A DNA stretch of 64,000 nt from assembly GCF_002163715.1 (NCBI RefSeq), contig NZ_CP015698.1, positions 558,001-622,000 of the forward strand, in the 5' to 3' direction. The notes below the pieces were generated by a model. That model did no database searches. It was not told the DNA's origin and was given only the letters and a program-made list of their open reading frames with translations. Within the stretch, counting starts at the first letter, position 1, and each line of letters starts with the position of its first letter. The stretch comes from Curvibacter sp. AEP1-3. Lineage in GTDB: Bacteria > Pseudomonadota > Gammaproteobacteria > Burkholderiales > Burkholderiaceae_C. Shown in pieces: positions 50,414 to 59,985 of this stretch. Both the position numbers and the translations under genes were made by a program.

Positions 50414-51823
50414 TTGCAAGCTACCCAAATTCCCGACTTTGACGCCAGCGCTCCGGCCGACCTAGCGGAGGATGAACCCAGTGGATGGCGCAAGCCGTTC
50501 TCCCGGGTCAGTCTGTTCTGGCGCACCTTTTTCCTGATCGCCATTCTGCTGATCGGCAGCATCCTGGCGTGGCTGCAGACTCTGCGAGCCCTGGAATTTG
50601 AACCCCGTGCCGTGCAGACAGCCCAGTTGCTGGCCTCCCAGGTCAATCTGAGCCGGGCGGCGTTGGTCTATGCCGACGGCATTGCCCGCATTTCACTCAT
50701 CAAGACCATGAAGGATGAGGAAGGTCTGCGCATCGTGCCGCGCGAGCCTAGCGACACCTTTGAGTCCAAGGACAACGACGCCTTCAGCCGCCGGGTCGTG
50801 GCTGAGCTGGGCACCCGCCTGGGCAAGGGCACCGTGGTGGCCAGCAGCATGAATGGCCAGCCGGGCCTGTGGGTCAGCTTTGTAATCGACGGGGATGATT
50901 ACTGGCTACAAACCGACCAAGCCAAGTTCAACCCTGCAGGTGGCACGACCTGGCTGATCTGGCTCTTGGTAGCCACTGTCATGTCCCTGGCCGGTGCGGC
51001 ACTGATTGCGGGCCTGATCAATCGCCCACTCAAAGAGCTTTCGTTTGCGGCCAGCCGCATGCGTGAAGGCAACTTCAGCGCCAGCCAGCTGGATGAACAT
51101 GTCAACACCAGCGAAATCCGCGAGGTCAATATCGGCTTCAACCGCATGGCCCAGAAACTGGCCAAAGTGGAGCAAGACCGCGCGCTGATGCTGGCCGGCA
51201 TTTCGCACGATCTGCGCACCCCTCTGGCCCGCCTGCGCCTGGAAACCGAGATGAGCGTCAACAACGAAGAGGCCCGCGCCCACATGGCGGCGGATATCAG
51301 CCAGCTCGACGCCATCATCGACAAGTTTCTCGACTACGCCCGACCTGACCGGGTGAGCCTCACGCCTGTGGTCTTGGGCGACGTGGTGGACACCTGCATT
51401 TATTCCATGCGCAAGCTGCCGGACGTGCAAGTGCGTGTGGACATGGAAGATGACATGCTGGTCTATGCCGATGAGGTAGAGCTAGGCCGAGTCATTACCA
51501 ACCTGCTGGAGAACGCCCGGCGTTATGGAAAATCAGTGCATACCGGCATTGCGGACATCCACATTTCGGCAATAGCCAAAGACAAGTGGGTGCTGGTGAA
51601 GGTCCGTGACCACGGCATCGGTGTCGCGCCCGAACAGCTTTACCAGCTCACCCAGCCTTTTTTTCGCGGCGAAGCTGCACGCACCGCCGCCAACGGAGCC
51701 GGTTTGGGACTGGCCATTGTTGAAAAAACCATGCAGCGCATGGGCGGCACTTTTCATATAGCCAACTCCAGCTCCGGGGGCTTGTCGGCCAATCTGCGTC
51801 TGCAGCGGGCCACCCGCTTCTGA
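50414..51823 (+). CDS. envZ: EnvZ-like sensor histidine kinase
   Basis: 469 residues. It starts at a TTG 17 bases after the ompR stop; no good ATG exists before the first membrane segment. TM segments at about 37-57 and 180-202 bracket a periplasmic sensor of about 120 residues, then HAMP (about 200-252), HisKA with H265 in ISHDLRTPLARL, and an HATPase with NLLENARRYG (N box) and GAGLGLAIV (G box). It phosphorylates OmpR. The start codon is rare but the reading frame is clear. Confidence 0.93.
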   Translation: MQATQIPDFDASAPADLAEDEPSGWRKPFSRVSLFWRTFFLIAILLIGSILAWLQTLRALEFEPRAVQTAQLLASQVNLSRAALVYADGIARISLIKTMKDEEGLRIVPREPSDTFESKDNDAFSRRVVAELGTRLGKGTVVASSMNGQPGLWVSFVIDGDDYWLQTDQAKFNPAGGTTWLIWLLVATVMSLAGAALIAGLINRPLKELSFAASRMREGNFSASQLDEHVNTSEIREVNIGFNRMAQKLAKVEQDRALMLAGISHDLRTPLARLRLETEMSVNNEEARAHMAADISQLDAIIDKFLDYARPDRVSLTPVVLGDVVDTCIYSMRKLPDVQVRVDMEDDMLVYADEVELGRVITNLLENARRYGKSVHTGIADIHISAIAKDKWVLVKVRDHGIGVAPEQLYQLTQPFFRGEAARTAANGAGLGLAIVEKTMQRMGGTFHIANSSSGGLSANLRLQRATRF

Positions 51824-51841
51824 CACCTACGATCAGAAAGC

Positions 51842-52321
51842 TCAGGGTTTACTAAGCAACACGACGGCTCGCGCCTCCATGGCGCGACCCTCTCCCACCG
51901 GGCCCATCTTCTCTGCCGTTTTGGCTTTGACGTTCACGCAGCCGATATCCAGATCCAGCACAAAAGCAATGCGCTCCCGCATGGCCTGAATGTGCGGTGC
52001 CAGCTTGGGCGCCTGGGCGATCACGGTGCTATCGAGGTTGACGATGTGGTAGCCCAGCGCCCGCACATCGGCTGCCACTTTGGCGAGCAGTACGGTGGAA
52101 TCGGCGCCTTTGTACTGAGCATCCGTGTCTGGAAAGTGCTTGCCGATGTCACCCAACGCTGCGGCCCCGAGTAGTGCGTCGGTAATGGCGTGCAGCAAGG
52201 CGTCGGCGTCCGAATGGCCCAGCAAGCCCTTTGTATGGGGGATCTCGACGCCGCCCAGAATGAGCTTGCGGCCTTCGACCAGTTGGTGGGTGTCCCAGCC
52301 TTCACCGATGCGGATGTTCAT
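51842..52321 (-). CDS. ispF: 2-C-Methyl-D-erythritol 2,4-cyclodiphosphate synthase
   Basis: 159 residues, normal length. D10 and H12 in [14 protein letters not shown] bind the metal, with [24 protein letters not shown] (as H42-type metal ligand and active loop) and [10 protein letters not shown]. It cyclises CDP-ME2P in the MEP pathway. The ispD gene follows upstream on the same strand after a gap that contains a 44-bp repeat; ispF-ispD-mfd is a usual order here. Confidence 0.96.
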   Translation of the reverse strand: MNIRIGEGWDTHQLVEGRKLILGGVEIPHTKGLLGHSDADALLHAITDALLGAAALGDIGKHFPDTDAQYKGADSTVLLAKVAADVRALGYHIVNLDSTVIAQAPKLAPHIQAMRERIAFVLDLDIGCVNVKAKTAEKMGPVGEGRAMEARAVVLLSKP

Positions 52322-52355
52322 GTATGGATTCCGGTTTTTGCTTCAAATTTGCCTC

Positions 52356-52399
52356 TCGCGCCCATGGAATATGCGCGAGCAGCTATGAAAAAGATAGTA
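52356..52399 (+). repeat. 44-bp dispersed repeat, copy 8 (ispF-ispD gap)
   Basis: TCGCGCCCATGGAATA, TGCGCGAGCAGCTATGAA and GATAGTA. It occupies about half of the 91-base gap between ispF and ispD, whose transcript must run across it. Confidence 0.92.
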
Positions 52400-52412
52400 T
52401 TTCCGCCAACCA

Positions 52413-53186
52413 TCAGACTCGCGCAGCCAGCACCGCGGCAGCCAGCGCAAAGTCTTGCGGGTAAGTGACCTTGAAATTCTGCGCACTGCCTTCGACGAGC
52501 TTAGGGCTTTGCCCCATGAACTCCAGCGCGCTGGCCTCATCCGTCACCGCATCACCGGCCGACCGCAAGGCAGTCTGCAGGGCACCGATGCGGAACATCT
52601 GCGGCGTTTGGGCCAGCCACTTGTCACTGCGGTCTATCGTCGCGGCTACGCGGCCGCCCTGTTCTTGCTTCAGGGTGTCGGGCAGCTTCAAGGCCAGCAG
52701 ACCACCGACGGCATCGTGCTGGCACGCGTCAATCAGCCGGTCCACATCGGCGGCTGTGAGCAGACAGCGCGCGGCATCGTGCACCAGCACCCAATCCTGC
52801 GCTTGAGCACCCTGCTCCAGCAAAGCAGAAAGTCCATTCAACACACTTCCAGCGCGGGTGGAACCTCCGCAGGCAGCTACAAAAACAGGAGCACCTTCAG
52901 GCGCGTGTGCAGACCCAAAGAAAGTATCCCCGGCCGACACCACCACCTGAATACCCGCCAATCGCTCCACCGCAGCCAAGGCCTGCAGGGTGTGCAGCAC
53001 CATGGCCCGGCCGCCCAACACGGCGTATTGCTTGGGGCCGGCAGCACCTGAGCGGCTGCCAGTGCCTGCGCAGGGCACCAGACCCCAAAGTCGAGGATCC
53101 GCAGCGGAGTGTGACGGGACCGGGCGCGCGTCGGCAGGCGACAAAGGGGATATGGGAGGTGTTTGGGTCATAGAGGGAGCGACCAT
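52413..53186 (-). CDS. ispD: 2-C-Methyl-D-erythritol 4-phosphate cytidylyltransferase
   Basis: About 257 residues from the ATG giving MVAPSMTQTPP, preceded by GGAGTG at good spacing; a later ATG (53171) is possible. The signature LVPCAGTGSRSGAAGPKQYA binds CTP, with VHDAARCLLTAADV, IDRSDKWLAQTPQMFR and 'DEASALEFMGQSPKLVEGSA' following. It makes CDP-ME in the MEP pathway. The N-terminal extension of about 25 residues is poorly conserved in this family. The segment APVFVAACGGSTRAGSV overlaps a doubtful repeat copy. Confidence 0.95.
   Translation of the reverse strand: MVAPSMTQTPPISPLSPADARPVPSHSAADPRLWGLVPCAGTGSRSGAAGPKQYAVLGGRAMVLHTLQALAAVERLAGIQVVVSAGDTFFGSAHAPEGAPVFVAACGGSTRAGSVLNGLSALLEQGAQAQDWVLVHDAARCLLTAADVDRLIDACQHDAVGGLLALKLPDTLKQEQGGRVAATIDRSDKWLAQTPQMFRIGALQTALRSAGDAVTDEASALEFMGQSPKLVEGSAQNFKVTYPQDFALAAAVLAARV
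52850..52893 (+). repeat. Possible degenerate 44-bp repeat (inside ispD)
   Basis: CAGCGCGGGTGGAACC, TCCGCAGGCAGCTAC and AGGAGCA keep the family spacing exactly but differ at many positions. The region also encodes the conserved GG-x-TRA-x-SV motif of IspD, so the likeness may be chance. Confidence 0.35.
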
Positions 53187-53312
53187 TCTAAAATCACTCC
53201 AGCGCAATCCAGCCCCACACCCGATTTTTCTGGCGTGGGGCTGTTTGCACGCCAGCCGCCCTTTCAGGCGGCTGCACCTATTTTGGCCGCCCAGACTGCA
53301 CCCCACCGATTC

Positions 53313-56300
53313 ATGGATCTTCCCAAGCTTACCCCCGGCAAACGTTTCACCCTGCCCCGCCCCACCGGCTCTGCCGACGCCATGTTGCTGGCGCGCCTAG
53401 GCACCCGGGAGAAAGCAGCGGGCAAGCCGATGACGGTGGTGACGGCAGACGCAAGCGACGCACAGCGCCTTTTGGAAGAAATTGCCTTCTTCGCGCCCGA
53501 CTTGCGCTGCGCCCTCTTCCCCGACTGGGAAACCCTGCCTTACGACACCTTTTCGCCCCACCAGGATTTGATCAGTGAGCGTCTGGCCACGCTGTGGCGA
53601 ATCAGCCAGCGCGACAAGGAAAATGGGGCTGACGTGGTCATCGTGCCCGCCACCACCGCGCTGTACCGCTTGGCCCCCCCCAGCTTTCTGGCGGGCTACA
53701 CCTTCGAGTTCAAGGTCAAACAAAAGCTGGACGAGGCACGCCTCAAAAGCCAGCTCACGCTGGCAGGCTACAGCCATGTCACGCAGGTGGTGAGTCCCGG
53801 CGAATACGCGGTGCGCGGCGGGCTGATCGACCTCTTCCCCATGGGAAGCCTAGTACCTTACCGCGTAGACTTGTTTGACGACGAGATCGACAGCATCCGC
53901 ACCTTCGACCCCGACAGCCAGCGCAGCCTGTACCCGGTGCCCGAAGTGCGCCTCTTGCCCGGCCGCGAGTTCCCCATGGACGACGACGCCCGTGCCAAGT
54001 TCCGCAGCCGCTGGCGCGAATTGCTGGACGGCGACCCGACCAAGAGCCGCATCTACAAGGACATCGGCAATGGCGTAGCCACCGCGGGTATTGAGTACTA
54101 CCTGCCGCTGTTCTTTGAAGAAACAGCCACCGTGTTCGACTACGTGGGCGAAGACGCCACCGTGGTGCTACATGGCGACTTGGAGCCGGCCTTCCAGCGT
54201 TTCTGGCAAGACACCAAAGACCGCTACCGCCTGGTACAGGGCGATCCGGACCGCCCGGTGCTGCCGCCCGAGAGCCTGTTTCTCGGCACGGAGCAGTTTT
54301 ACGCCAAGGCCAACGAGCATGCCCAACTGGCCATTCGCGCCCAGTCCGAAGGCACCGAGTTTTCTGAGGTCAGCCCGCTGCCCGAGCTGGGCGTGGTGCG
54401 CGGCACCGAAGAGCCGCTGGCCTTGCTCAAACAGCACGCCCGCAACACCCAGCAGCGCCTGCTGGTGCTGGCCGAGAGCGATGGCCGGCGCGAAAGCCTG
54501 CTGGACTTTTTGCGCGCCTCACAGTTCAGCCCGCCCGCCTTTGACAGCCTGCACGAATTTCTGGACAGCAAAGAGCCCATAGGCATTGCCACCTCGGGTC
54601 TGACCAAGGGCTTCAGCTGGCTGGAAGCCGGCATTGACCTGATCACCGAGACCGAGCTGTTTGCCGCCGGCCCCACGACACGCCGCCGCAAAAAGCAAGA
54701 GCAAGTCAGCGATGTGGAAGCGCTGATCAAAGACCTCTCCGAGCTCAACGTGGGCGACCCGGTGGTGCACAGCGCGCACGGCATAGGCCGCTACCGTGGG
54801 CTGATGCACATGGACATGGGCAACAAAAACGCCGCCGGTGAGCCTGAGTTGCAAGAGTTTTTGCACCTGGAATACGCCGACAAGGCCACGCTCTATGTGC
54901 CGGTGAGCCAGCTGCAGCTGATTTCCCGCTACACCGGCGTGAGCGCTGACGAAGCACCCCTGCACCGCCTGGGCAGCGGCCAGTGGGAAAAAGCCAAGCG
55001 CAAGGCCGCTGAGCAGGTGCGCGACAGTGCGGCCGAGCTGCTCAATATCTACGCCCGCCGTGCCGCCCGCGAAGGACACCCCTTCCGCTACAGCCCGGGC
55101 GATTACGAGACCTTTGCCAACGACTTCGGCTTTGACGAAACCGCCGACCAGAAGGCCGCCATCCACTGCGTGATCCAGGACATGATTTCCCCTCGCCCCA
55201 TGGACCGCCTGGTCTGCGGCGATGTGGGTTTCGGTAAAACCGAGGTGGCTTTGCGAGCCGCCTTTATTGCCGTGACGGGCGGCAAGCAGGTGGCGTTTCT
55301 GGCGCCTACGACCCTCTTGGCTGAGCAGCACTTCCAGACCCTGGTGGACCGCTTCAGCAAGTGGCCGGTGAAGATTGCCGAGATGAGCCGCTTTCGCAGT
55401 GGAAAGGAAATTACCGCTGCGCTCAAGGGTGTGGCTGATGGCACGGTGGACATTGTGGTGGGCACGCACAAGCTGTTGTCTGAGTCCACCCAGTTCAAAA
55501 ACCTGGGGCTCTTGATCATCGACGAAGAGCACCGTTTCGGCGTGCGCCACAAAGAGCAAATGAAGGCGTTGCGGGCCGAGGTGGATGTGCTGACGCTCAC
55601 CGCGACCCCTATCCCGCGTACGCTGGGCATGGCACTGGAAGGCCTGCGCGACTTGAGCGTAATTGCCACCGCCCCCCAGCGCCGCCTGGCCATCAAGACC
55701 TTTGTGCGCACCGAGGGCAACGGCGTGATCCGCGAAGCAGTGCTGCGCGAACTCAAGCGCGGCGGGCAAGTCTACTTCTTGCACAACGAGGTGGAGACCA
55801 TCGAGAACCGCCGCCAGAAACTCGAAGAGCTGCTGCCCGAAGCCCGCATTGCCGTGGCCCACGGCCAGATGCCGGAGCGCCAGCTGGAAGCCGTGATGCG
55901 CGACTTCGTGGCCCAGCGCTACAACCTGCTGCTGTGCTCCACCATCATCGAAACCGGCATTGACGTGCCGAGTGCCAACACCATTGTCATGAGCCGCGCC
56001 GACAAGTTCGGCCTGGCGCAGCTGCACCAGTTGCGCGGCCGCGTGGGGCGAAGCCACCACCAAGCCTATGCCTACCTGATGGTGCCCGACCTGGAAGGCC
56101 TGACCAAACAGGCCCAACAGCGCCTGGACGCCATACAGCAAATGGAAGAACTGGGCAGCGGCTTTTACCTGGCCATGCACGACCTGGAAATCCGGGGGGC
56201 CGGCGAAGTGCTGGGCGAAAACCAGAGCGGCAACATGCTGGAAGTGGGCTTTCAGTTGTACAACGAAATGCTGTCGGAAGCCGTGCGCTGCCTCAAGAAC

Positions 56301-56792
56301 GGCCAGGAGCCGGACCTGCTGAGCCCGCTCAACGTCACCACCGAGATCAACCTGCACGCCCCCGCCCTGCTGCCCGATGACTATTGCGGCGACGTGCACC
56401 TGCGCCTGTCCTTTTACAAAAAACTGGCGACCGCCAAGACTACCGACCAAGTGGACGGGCTGCTGGAAGAAATTGTGGACCGCTTCGGCAAGCTGCCGGC
56501 CCAGGCCCAGACGCTGATTGACGTGCATCGCCTGCGCGTGATCGCCAAGCCTTACGGGGTGATAAAGGTTGACGCCGCACCCGGCGTCATCCACATCACC
56601 TTCAAGAAGAACCCGCCGGTGGAGATGATCAAGCTCATCGAGCTGATCCAGAAGAACAAGCACATCAAGCTGGCCGGCAATGAGAAGCTGCGCATCGAGC
56701 GCGAGCTGCCCGAAGTCAAAGACCGGGCACAGATGGTGCGCGACATCCTGCGATCCCTGGGGCAACCCGTCGCGGAGAAGGCCTCCGCATAA
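53313..56792 (+). CDS. mfd: Transcription-repair coupling factor
   Basis: 1159 residues from the ATG giving MDLPKLTPGKRF; a longer upstream frame overlaps the ispD start region. The N-terminal UvrB-homology part has ALFPDWETLPYDTFSPHQDL (UvrA-binding module), the RNAP-interaction domain lies near 'VGDPVVHSAHGIGRYRGLMH', and the translocase has Walker A CGDVGFGKTEVALRAAF (about 633-649), IIDEEHRFGVRHKE, TATPIPRTL and the TRG-type 'GRVGRSHHQAYAYLM' motif. It removes stalled RNA polymerase and recruits UvrA. Confidence 0.98.
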   Translation: MDLPKLTPGKRFTLPRPTGSADAMLLARLGTREKAAGKPMTVVTADASDAQRLLEEIAFFAPDLRCALFPDWETLPYDTFSPHQDLISERLATLWRISQRDKENGADVVIVPATTALYRLAPPSFLAGYTFEFKVKQKLDEARLKSQLTLAGYSHVTQVVSPGEYAVRGGLIDLFPMGSLVPYRVDLFDDEIDSIRTFDPDSQRSLYPVPEVRLLPGREFPMDDDARAKFRSRWRELLDGDPTKSRIYKDIGNGVATAGIEYYLPLFFEETATVFDYVGEDATVVLHGDLEPAFQRFWQDTKDRYRLVQGDPDRPVLPPESLFLGTEQFYAKANEHAQLAIRAQSEGTEFSEVSPLPELGVVRGTEEPLALLKQHARNTQQRLLVLAESDGRRESLLDFLRASQFSPPAFDSLHEFLDSKEPIGIATSGLTKGFSWLEAGIDLITETELFAAGPTTRRRKKQEQVSDVEALIKDLSELNVGDPVVHSAHGIGRYRGLMHMDMGNKNAAGEPELQEFLHLEYADKATLYVPVSQLQLISRYTGVSADEAPLHRLGSGQWEKAKRKAAEQVRDSAAELLNIYARRAAREGHPFRYSPGDYETFANDFGFDETADQKAAIHCVIQDMISPRPMDRLVCGDVGFGKTEVALRAAFIAVTGGKQVAFLAPTTLLAEQHFQTLVDRFSKWPVKIAEMSRFRSGKEITAALKGVADGTVDIVVGTHKLLSESTQFKNLGLLIIDEEHRFGVRHKEQMKALRAEVDVLTLTATPIPRTLGMALEGLRDLSVIATAPQRRLAIKTFVRTEGNGVIREAVLRELKRGGQVYFLHNEVETIENRRQKLEELLPEARIAVAHGQMPERQLEAVMRDFVAQRYNLLLCSTIIETGIDVPSANTIVMSRADKFGLAQLHQLRGRVGRSHHQAYAYLMVPDLEGLTKQAQQRLDAIQQMEELGSGFYLAMHDLEIRGAGEVLGENQSGNMLEVGFQLYNEMLSEAVRCLKNGQEPDLLSPLNVTTEINLHAPALLPDDYCGDVHLRLSFYKKLATAKTTDQVDGLLEEIVDRFGKLPAQAQTLIDVHRLRVIAKPYGVIKVDAAPGVIHITFKKNPPVEMIKLIELIQKNKHIKLAGNEKLRIERELPEVKDRAQMVRDILRSLGQPVAEKASA

Positions 56793-56806
56793 ACCAAATT
56801 GGCCTC

Positions 56807-56850
56807 TGGCGCCCATTCCGTGTGCGCGAGCAGCTACTAAACTTATAGCA
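56807..56850 (+). repeat. 44-bp dispersed repeat, copy 9 (mfd-serB gap)
   Basis: TGGCGCCCATTCCG, TGTGCGCGAGCAGCTACTAA and TTATAGCA. It sits between mfd and serB, ending 9 bases before the serB ATG. Confidence 0.92.
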
Positions 56851-56859
56851 AACCACCCT

Positions 56860-57573
56860 ATGCCCAGCAACGAAATTTCTCCCGGCCTCGTCGTCCAGAA
56901 CCTACCCGATGCACTGCACTTGAGCGACTACAAGCTTATCGCCTTCGACATGGACTCGACCCTCATCAACATCGAGTGCATCGACGAGATTGCTGATGCG
57001 GTAGGACGCAAGGCCCAGGTGGCCGCCATCACCGAAGCCGCCATGCGCGGCGAGATCACCGACTTCAAAGACAGCTTGCGCCGCCGTCTGGCCCTGCTGC
57101 AAGGCGTGACCGAGGCCGACCTGCACGCCGTCAAAACCGAGCGACTGCGTTTGAACCCCGGCGCGGCTGCGCTGGTCTCCGCCTGCAAACAAGCGGGGCT
57201 CAAAGTGCTGCTGGTGAGCGGCGGATTCACCTACTTTGCCTCGCACGTGTGCGAGCTGCTGGGCATCGACTTCATGCGCTCCAACGCTTTGCAAATCGAC
57301 AACGGAGCGCTGACGGGTGCCCTGGTGCAGCAGGCTTGGGGCGACATTTGCGACGGCGCCGAGAAACGCCGCACGTTACTGGAAGTCGCGTCCTTGATGA
57401 ACATCCGCCCCGATCAGTGCATTGCCATGGGCGACGGCGCCAACGACCTGCCCATGATGGGCGCAGCCGGCCTCTCGGTGGCTTACCACGCCAAGCCCGC
57501 CGTGCGCGAGCAAGCGCAGGTCGCCATCAACGAGGGCGGTTTGGATCGCCTGTTGGAAGTACTGAAGGCCTGA
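56860..57573 (+). CDS. serB: Phosphoserine phosphatase
   Basis: 237 residues. HAD motif I FDMDSTLINIECIDEIAD, motif II LVSGGFTYFAS, motif III with K in EKRRTLLEV, and motif IV CIAMGDGANDLPMMGAAG. It removes phosphate from phosphoserine in serine synthesis. The first ATG after the repeat is used; longer frames overlap mfd. It converges on the phosphatase gene at 57624. Confidence 0.96.
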   Translation: MPSNEISPGLVVQNLPDALHLSDYKLIAFDMDSTLINIECIDEIADAVGRKAQVAAITEAAMRGEITDFKDSLRRRLALLQGVTEADLHAVKTERLRLNPGAAALVSACKQAGLKVLLVSGGFTYFASHVCELLGIDFMRSNALQIDNGALTGALVQQAWGDICDGAEKRRTLLEVASLMNIRPDQCIAMGDGANDLPMMGAAGLSVAYHAKPAVREQAQVAINEGGLDRLLEVLKA

Positions 57574-57623
57574 TGGTCTGCTGAGGACCCTGAGGAGACG
57601 GTTGGAACGCTTGCCAAGCTCCC

Positions 57624-59219
57624 TCAGACGCTGTTCACCTTGGGCTGCCCCTGTTCCACCACAAACGCTGCCAGCGTGCTCACACCGCTGTCTAAACGGG
57701 TCGCATCGTCCACCACCCGCAGGCTCACGCTGAGCTGCTGCGGGGTGAACTCCGCCACCCCATAGCCGCGCCGCTCGCGGTCGGCCATGACGAAGTGCGG
57801 GTTCTCCGCCAATACTTCCGCCAGACCTTTGTTGTCTCCACCACGGGAGGTGATGCTGGTGCCGCAAAACTCCACGCCCACCGCTTTGCTGTCCGGACGC
57901 GCGTAATCAGCTTTCACATGGCCGACCCAGTTGGAGTGCACATCGCCCCCCAAAAACACCGGGTTGCTGACCTTGTGGCGCTGCAAGGCGTGTGTGAGAC
58001 GGGACCGTGCAGGCGCATAGCCGTCCCATCCATCGTTGTGGAGCACCAGGCCGTCGCCGGGTCTGAAATCCCGCTGCCCGAACACGGTCTGCTGAGCGAT
58101 CACACTCCAGGTGCCACCGCCTGCCACCAAGGACTGATCCAGCCAGCCCTCCTGCTCCTTGCCCAATAAGGAACGGGAGGGATCGTTCCAGCTCGCGCAG
58201 GCCGCAGGATTCACCCCGCTGGAGCCGAATGCCCCTCCTTTGGTACAGGCCTGCCGGTCGCGGTACTGGCGGTCGTCCACCGTGTGCAGCACCGCCAAAC
58301 GACCGAAGGCTACACGGTCATACAAGCGCAGCTCGCTACCGGGCTGCATTGCACCCGCCAAGGCTTTTTGCAGCACGGAAGCGCGCAGGGGCATGTGTTC
58401 GTAATAGGCTTGGTAGGCCGCCAGACGGCGTGCGGCAAAGTCCGGCGCCTCGGGGCCGAAAGTACCTTGCACCCCGCCGGCATAGTCGTTCTGCACCTCA
58501 TGGTCATCCCAGGTCATGATCCACGGGCAGGCAGCGTGCATGGCCTGCAAATCACCGTCACTCTTGTACAGCGCATAGCGGGCGCGGTAATCATCCAAGG
58601 TGATCGTGGCGCTGGTGGGCACGCGCCGCACCGACTTGCTGCTGCCACCGTATTCGTAGATGTAGTCACCCAGGAACATGACGGCATCCAGATTTTCAGC
58701 CCGCATGTGCCGGTAGGCACTGTAAAAGCCATGCTCCCAATGCTGGCAGGACGCATAGGCCAGACGCAGCCTCTGCGCGGCGGCGCCGGGCGCGGGGAAG
58801 GTGCGGGTGCGCCCCATAGCGCTCACCGCCGTGCCGACTTGGAAGCGATAGAAATACCAGCGGTCCGGCTCCAGGCCCTGCACTTCTACGTGTACCGAGT
58901 GCGCCAGCTCCGGAACTGCATTCACCGAGCCGGTTTGCACCATGCGTTGGAAGCCTTCGTCATGCGCCACCTCCCAGCGCACAGCTATTGGGGAGGAACC
59001 CCATGCGGCAGTGTCAGCCGCTTGAAGCTGTACCAAACGTGTCCACAACACCACCGAATCGTGTCTGGGTGAGCCACTGGCGACGCCCAGTGCAAAAGGG
59101 TCACTGACCAATCGGGGCTGAGCGCGGGCACCGTCCGGCAGCCACAAGCCCCCTGCAATGGCACCGGCCATCGCCAACACACGGCGCCGGTCGAGGAACG
59201 GTGGAGTGTCCGCAGCCAT
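57624..59219 (-). CDS. phoD: PhoD-type alkaline phosphatase/phosphodiesterase
   Basis: 531 residues from the ATG giving MAADTPPFLDRRRVLAM. The twin-arginine motif DRRRVLAM followed by 'AGAIAGGLWLPDGARA' is a Tat signal, so the enzyme is exported folded. PhoD marks: FALGVASGSP, WTRL, 'LRLAYASCQHWEHGFYSAYR', 'DAVMFLGDYIYEYGG', TWDDHEVQNDYAG and 'NPVFLGGDVHSNWVGHV'. It frees phosphate from phosphoesters in the periplasm and uses Fe-Ca in its relatives. No Pho regulon gene is adjacent. Confidence 0.94.
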   Translation of the reverse strand: MAADTPPFLDRRRVLAMAGAIAGGLWLPDGARAQPRLVSDPFALGVASGSPRHDSVVLWTRLVQLQAADTAAWGSSPIAVRWEVAHDEGFQRMVQTGSVNAVPELAHSVHVEVQGLEPDRWYFYRFQVGTAVSAMGRTRTFPAPGAAAQRLRLAYASCQHWEHGFYSAYRHMRAENLDAVMFLGDYIYEYGGSSKSVRRVPTSATITLDDYRARYALYKSDGDLQAMHAACPWIMTWDDHEVQNDYAGGVQGTFGPEAPDFAARRLAAYQAYYEHMPLRASVLQKALAGAMQPGSELRLYDRVAFGRLAVLHTVDDRQYRDRQACTKGGAFGSSGVNPAACASWNDPSRSLLGKEQEGWLDQSLVAGGGTWSVIAQQTVFGQRDFRPGDGLVLHNDGWDGYAPARSRLTHALQRHKVSNPVFLGGDVHSNWVGHVKADYARPDSKAVGVEFCGTSITSRGGDNKGLAEVLAENPHFVMADRERRGYGVAEFTPQQLSVSLRVVDDATRLDSGVSTLAAFVVEQGQPKVNSV

Positions 59220-59237
59220 GATCAATACGCGGGGCGC

Positions 59238-59882
59238 CTACTCCGCAGCGATCTGGCGCAAAGCTTGTTCAAACACCTCCGGCGGCTGCCCACCGGAAAT
59301 CAAGTGCCGGTCATTGATCACCACCGCCGGCACCGAGTGAATGCCGGCATTCAAATAGAACTGCTCTTGCTCCCGCACCGCGTCGGCAAACTCATCGCCT
59401 GCCAGCACCTCGCGTGCCTCGTCGCCGGACAAACCCACCGATTCGGCCGCCTCTATCAACACAGCATGCTGGCTCGGGTCCTTGCCGTCGGTGAAATAAG
59501 CCTTGAACAGCGCTTTTTTGAGGGCTGTCTGCAAGCCGGTGTCTTCGGCCCAGTGCAACAGCCGGTGCGCATCGAAGGTGTTGTAGATACGGGCGCGCTT
59601 GTCCATGTTGAAGGTGAAGCCCAGCACCTCACCCCGGGCGCGGATGTTCTCGCGGGCGGCAGCGGCTTGCTCCGGGCTGGAGCCGTACTTCTTGCTCAGG
59701 TGCTCGGTAATGTCCTCCCCTTCGGGCACCATCTGCGGGTTGAGCTCGAAGGGTTGGAACTGCATCTGTACTTCGACCTCGCCTTGAAGGCGGGAAAGTG
59801 CAGTTTCCAGGGATTGCAAGCCGATGGCGCACCAGGGGCAGGACACATCGGAGACGAAATCAATTTTGAGCGTAGTGGTCAT
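59238..59882 (-). CDS. DsbA-family oxidoreductase (FrnE-like)
   Basis: 214 residues from the ATG giving MTTTLKIDFVSDVSCPWC. The CPWC active site comes right after the first strand; 'GLQSLETALSRLQGEVEVQM', 'FNMDKRARIYNTFDAHRLLH', 'GIHSVPAVVINDRHLISGGQ' and PPEVFEQALRQI follow, as in the FrnE branch. No signal peptide, so it is cytoplasmic. Thiol-disulfide exchange or glutathione-linked reduction; partner unknown. Confidence 0.92.
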   Translation of the reverse strand: MTTTLKIDFVSDVSCPWCAIGLQSLETALSRLQGEVEVQMQFQPFELNPQMVPEGEDITEHLSKKYGSSPEQAAAARENIRARGEVLGFTFNMDKRARIYNTFDAHRLLHWAEDTGLQTALKKALFKAYFTDGKDPSQHAVLIEAAESVGLSGDEAREVLAGDEFADAVREQEQFYLNAGIHSVPAVVINDRHLISGGQPPEVFEQALRQIAAE

Positions 59883-59985
59883 ATGAGGCCGGTCGCCTAT
59901 TTCCGGCACCGGTGTGTTGGTTTTCACAATAAATGGTGCGGTGCCACCTAAAATCTGGGCAGCGTTTTCCCCTACACCTTACCGT

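Noticed and set aside
54519..56870. 783-residue minus-strand frame
   Set aside because: Antisense shadow of mfd; His/Gln/Gly-rich with no recognisable domain.
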